Of a stretch of 64,000 nt of DNA, positions 61,623-64,000 are shown in pieces. The stretch is from contig NZ_JBDZDR010000004.1 of assembly GCF_040049255.1 (NCBI RefSeq), forward strand, positions 375,777 to 439,776, in the 5' to 3' direction. The translations under genes were made by a program, and so were the position numbers. This DNA is from Pseudaminobacter sp040049255 (GTDB lineage: Bacteria > Pseudomonadota > Alphaproteobacteria > Rhizobiales > Rhizobiaceae). The notes below the pieces were generated by a model. The model saw nothing but the letters and a program-made list of their open reading frames with translations, ran no database searches and was not told the DNA's origin. Position 1 is the first letter of the stretch, and every line of letters begins with the position of its first letter.

Positions 61623-62414
61623 ATGCTTGTCGATAGTCACTGCCATCTCGACTTTCCCGACTTCGCCCAGGAGCGCGCCGACATCGTCGCGCGCGCCCAG
61701 GCAGCGGGAGTCGGGCGCATGGTCACGATTTCCACGCGGGTGAAGCGGTTTCCCGAGATATTGGAGATCGCGGAGGCCTTCGACCCGGTGTACTGTTCTG
61801 TCGGCACGCATCCGCACAATGCCGGCGAAGAGATCGACGTCACGGCGGACGATCTCGTAAAGCTGGCAGCACATCCGAAGGTGGTGGCGATCGGCGAGGC
61901 CGGGCTCGACTATTTTTACGACAAGGCGCCGCGCGATGCGCAGGCGCAGAGCTTCCGAGCCCACATCGATGCGGCCCGCCGCACCGGTCTGCCGCTGGTC
62001 ATCCATTCGCGCGACGCCGACGACGACATGATCGCAATCCTGGAGGAAGAAAGCGGGAAGGGGGCTTTCCCCTTCGTGCTGCACTGCTTCTCGTCGGGAC
62101 GAATGCTTGCCCAAGCGGGCGTGCGGCTCGGAGGTTATGTCTCGTTTTCCGGTATAGTGACGTTCAAGAAGTCGGAGGAATTGCGCGCGATCGCGGCGGA
62201 GGTGCCTCGTGACAGGCTGTTGGTCGAGACGGACGCACCCTATCTGGCGCCGGTGCCGTATCGAGGCAAGCGCAACGAACCCGCCTATGTCGCGCACACC
62301 GCCAAGGTGCTGGGGGAAACGCTGGGCCTTGGCGAGGAAGAGATCGCCGCAATCACGACTGACAATTTCTTCCGCCTCTTCAGCAAGATGCCACGACCGG
62401 CGCAGGGCGCCTGA
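61623..62414 (+). CDS. TatD-family metal-dependent hydrolase
   Basis: A roughly 263-residue TIM-barrel deoxyribonuclease/hydrolase. Metal ligands are in VDSHCHLDFPDF, GEAGLDYFYDKAPRDAQ, VIHSRDADDD, LHCFSSG and VETDAPYLAPVPYRGKRNEP. Homologues act as 3-prime exonucleases and may help repair or quality control. It starts at the ATG at 61623, or possibly a GTG overlapping the metG stop. The same group tmk-holB-metG-tatD-MBL hydrolase is common in rhizobia. Confidence 0.95.
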   Translation: MLVDSHCHLDFPDFAQERADIVARAQAAGVGRMVTISTRVKRFPEILEIAEAFDPVYCSVGTHPHNAGEEIDVTADDLVKLAAHPKVVAIGEAGLDYFYDKAPRDAQAQSFRAHIDAARRTGLPLVIHSRDADDDMIAILEEESGKGAFPFVLHCFSSGRMLAQAGVRLGGYVSFSGIVTFKKSEELRAIAAEVPRDRLLVETDAPYLAPVPYRGKRNEPAYVAHTAKVLGETLGLGEEEIAAITTDNFFRLFSKMPRPAQGA

Positions 62415-62417
62415 GGC

Positions 62418-63236
62418 ATGACGGACCTGCTTCGCCTCACCATCCTTGGCTGCGGCTCATCGCCGGGAACGCCGCGGATCACGGGCGATTGGGGCGATTG
62501 CGATCCGCAGAACCCAAGGAACCGGCGCCGCCGCGCCGCCGCCATGGTCGAGCGTGTCTCCGCCAGCGGTGCCGTCACGCGGGTTGTGATCGACACCGGC
62601 CCGGATTTCCGCGAGCAGATGCTGATGGCGGGCGTGAAGCGGATCGATGCGGTCGTCTATACGCATCCGCACGCCGACCATATCCATGGCATCGATGACC
62701 TGCGTGGATTCGTGCTGGAACAGCGCCAGCTTGTGGACATCTATGCCGACCAGCCGACCCTGAACCGCCTGTACGAGGCGTTCGGCTATTGTTTCGAAAC
62801 GCCGCTCGGCAGCTCCTATCCGCCGATCCTGCGGGCGCATGAGATCGAGCATTCGGACCCGGTGTCGATTGAAGGAGAGGGGGGCACCCTCACCTTCATG
62901 CCGCTGCCGCAGATACATGGCGACATCATCTCGCTCGGCTTTCGTGTGGGACCGATGGCCTATTGCTCCGACGTCAGCCACTTTCCGCCGGCGACGGCCG
63001 AACTGATGCAGGACCTCGACGTGCTGGTAATCGATGCTCTGCAATATCGACCCCACCCGAGCCATCTTTCGCTCAATGAAGCTCTGGAATGGATCGATCG
63101 GCTGAGGCCCAAGCGGGCTGTGCTGACGCATATGCACGTGCCGCTGGACTACGCCACCGTCACCGACCAGACGCCGGAGAACGTCGAACCGGCCTATGAT
63201 GGCATGATCATCGAAATCCCTTTGAAATCAATGTGA
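62418..63236 (+). CDS. MBL-fold metal-dependent hydrolase (PhnP-like)
   Basis: A 272-residue metallo-beta-lactamase-fold hydrolase, beginning LTILGCGSSPGTPRITGDWG. The metal motif is YTHPHADHIHGIDDL, with later histidines in LTHMHVPLDY. The overall pattern resembles PhnP-type cyclic phosphodiesterases. It begins three bases after tatD, suggesting one transcript. Substrate not known. Confidence 0.92.
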   Translation: MTDLLRLTILGCGSSPGTPRITGDWGDCDPQNPRNRRRRAAAMVERVSASGAVTRVVIDTGPDFREQMLMAGVKRIDAVVYTHPHADHIHGIDDLRGFVLEQRQLVDIYADQPTLNRLYEAFGYCFETPLGSSYPPILRAHEIEHSDPVSIEGEGGTLTFMPLPQIHGDIISLGFRVGPMAYCSDVSHFPPATAELMQDLDVLVIDALQYRPHPSHLSLNEALEWIDRLRPKRAVLTHMHVPLDYATVTDQTPENVEPAYDGMIIEIPLKSM

Positions 63237-63255
63237 ACGAGGTGGAGGCTCAACT

Positions 63256-63726
63256 ATGGCTGGCAGTATCGATCGCGTGATGGAAGCTGCGGCGGCCGCC
63301 GGGCTCGAGATCGAAATTCGTCGCATGGGAGCCTCCACGCGTACCGCCGAAGAAGCTGCGGAACAATGCGGCTGTTCGCCCGCACAGATCGTGAAATCAC
63401 TGGTTTTTCAAGGCGAAAGCAGCGGAAAGCTCTACCTGTTCCTGGTTTCGGGACCCAATCAGCTCGATCTTTCCAAAGCTGCGGAACTCGTTTCGGAAGC
63501 GCTCAAGCGCGCCGACCCGCGTCACATCCGCGAGCAGACCGGTTTTGCCATCGGCGGCGTCTCGCCATTGGGGCATTTGATCGAGATCCCGGCCTTCGCC
63601 GATGAGACGCTGCTGTCCTTCGATCTGGTCTGGGCAGCGGCCGGCGCGCATGACGCCGTGTTTTCCTCCGAGCCCACGGCCTTGTTCGCTGCCGCACGCG
63701 CTAGAACGGCCGACCTGGCCGCGTAA
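63256..63726 (+). CDS. YbaK/EbsC-type aminoacyl-tRNA deacylase
   Basis: A 156-residue protein of the YbaK/ProX editing fold. Typical segments are TAEEAAEQCGCSPAQIVKSLVF, RADPRHIREQTGFAIGGVSPLGH and FDLVWAAAGAHDAVFSSEPTAL. Such enzymes hydrolyse mischarged Cys- or Ala-tRNAs in trans. Last chromosomal gene before the insertion sequence at the right edge. Confidence 0.93.
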   Translation: MAGSIDRVMEAAAAAGLEIEIRRMGASTRTAEEAAEQCGCSPAQIVKSLVFQGESSGKLYLFLVSGPNQLDLSKAAELVSEALKRADPRHIREQTGFAIGGVSPLGHLIEIPAFADETLLSFDLVWAAAGAHDAVFSSEPTALFAAARARTADLAA

Positions 63727-63884
63727 GCTCATGTGGCGGGAACGCCACGAGGTTCGCGTCGAAGATGATGCTGTAGCCCGGAGGCCGACTCTGGTGTTCC
63801 TGACATCGCGCCTTGGCCTCTCTTGGCCGGGTTCATGAACTTGTGAGTTCCATAATCTATCTTATGTGACTTTTATTTGTAGCC
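63727..63884. other. Short non-coding stretch before the IS end
   Basis: No gene is seen. The transition from GC-rich to AT-rich DNA occurs at about 63840, close to the presumed element boundary. Confidence 0.5.
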
Positions 63885-64000
63885 GCAAAGTTAGAATGTC
63901 CTGAATCTGCAAAGTAAGAATGTCACACTCCCCGCGTTTGAGACGTGGGGGTTGCGGATGGGACTGGTTGCGATGAGCGAGCGTGATCTGCAGCGGATCG
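63885..64000 (+). mobile_element. Left end of an insertion sequence (continues beyond window)
   Basis: A short direct repeat, GCAAAGTTAGAATGTC (63885-63900) and GCAAAGTAAGAATGTC (63909-63924), lies 24 bp apart just upstream of a transposase start. Local base composition shifts to AT-rich here. The exact outer boundary cannot be fixed because the other end lies outside the window; it could begin a few tens of bases to the left. Confidence 0.75.
63958..64000 (+). CDS. Transposase N terminus (ISNCY-type), truncated by window end
   Basis: The frame opens ATG at 63958 and encodes MGLVAMSERDLQRI before the window ends. The start MSERDLQRI is remembered from ISNCY-family transposases common in rhizobia. 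GGGGG lies just upstream, with no clear ribosome site. Family assignment rests on 14 residues and the flanking repeats, so it is moderate. Confidence 0.7.
   Translation, partial: MGLVAMSERDLQRI

Noticed and set aside
63885..63924. The two repeats as a CRISPR array.
   Set aside because: Only two copies, 16 bases long and 24 bp apart, with no spacer-like series or cas genes; they belong to the IS end.

Overview
The window is a chromosomal segment of an alphaproteobacterium, most likely a Hyphomicrobiales (Rhizobiales) member near Mesorhizobium/Aminobacter. The evidence is high GC codon use and a familiar rhizobial gene order: kdsA-eno-ftsB-pdhA-pdhB-pdhC-lpdA-lipA-coq10, then ispDF, dusB-ntrB-ntrC, ntrY-ntrX, trkA, hfq-hflX, mazG. 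The genus is an inference from remembered synteny; no database search was possible. I see no rRNA, tRNA or CRISPR array.

Layout. 1-6.3 kb: the start of parE (running off the left edge), a HigBA-type toxin-antitoxin pair, and the glycine cleavage operon gcvT-gcvH-gcvP behind a tandem glycine riboswitch. 6.4-8.7 kb: a small XRE regulator and a Tat-exported molybdopterin oxidoreductase with a cytochrome b partner. 8.7-12.6 kb: glutathione-dependent formaldehyde detoxification (adhC, fghA), interrupted by a FitAB/VapBC module, a DUF1345 membrane protein and a YaiI protein. 12.7-19 kb: a short ion-channel-like protein, the propionyl-CoA carboxylase alpha subunit (pccA) and the replicative polymerase dnaE. 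19-32.7 kb: an inverted-repeat element, a glyoxalase-fold protein, kdsA, eno, ftsB, the complete pyruvate dehydrogenase set with an SGNH hydrolase inside it, lipoate synthase, a Coq10-like protein, pncC and ispDF. 32.8-44.3 kb: nitrogen-regulatory genes (dusB-ntrBC, ntrYX), potassium regulator trkA, hfq, hflX and mazG.

44.4-51.8 kb is an accessory sugar locus. A LacI repressor is divergent from an ABC importer (binding protein, two permeases, ATPase), followed by an aldose epimerase and a lyxose/mannose isomerase-type enzyme. The intergenic region holds two matching operator-like sites. 51.9-55.3 kb has a phytanoyl-CoA dioxygenase-like gene divergent from an AraC regulator, then a NodB-type deacetylase with a GT25 glycosyltransferase. 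55.6-63.7 kb returns to housekeeping: rlpA, a D,D-carboxypeptidase, tmk-holB-metG-tatD-MBL hydrolase and a YbaK-type deacylase. The right edge enters an insertion sequence whose transposase starts at 63958.

Most of the window is ordinary housekeeping DNA, and I did not find a clearly undescribed system. The items most worth checking are: the toxin gene overlapping fghA; the sugar locus with paired operators about 13 helical turns apart; the dioxygenase/AraC pair; the unusual cytochrome partner of the MsrP-like enzyme; the repeat elements at 19.0-19.3 kb and 48.9 kb; and the IS end.
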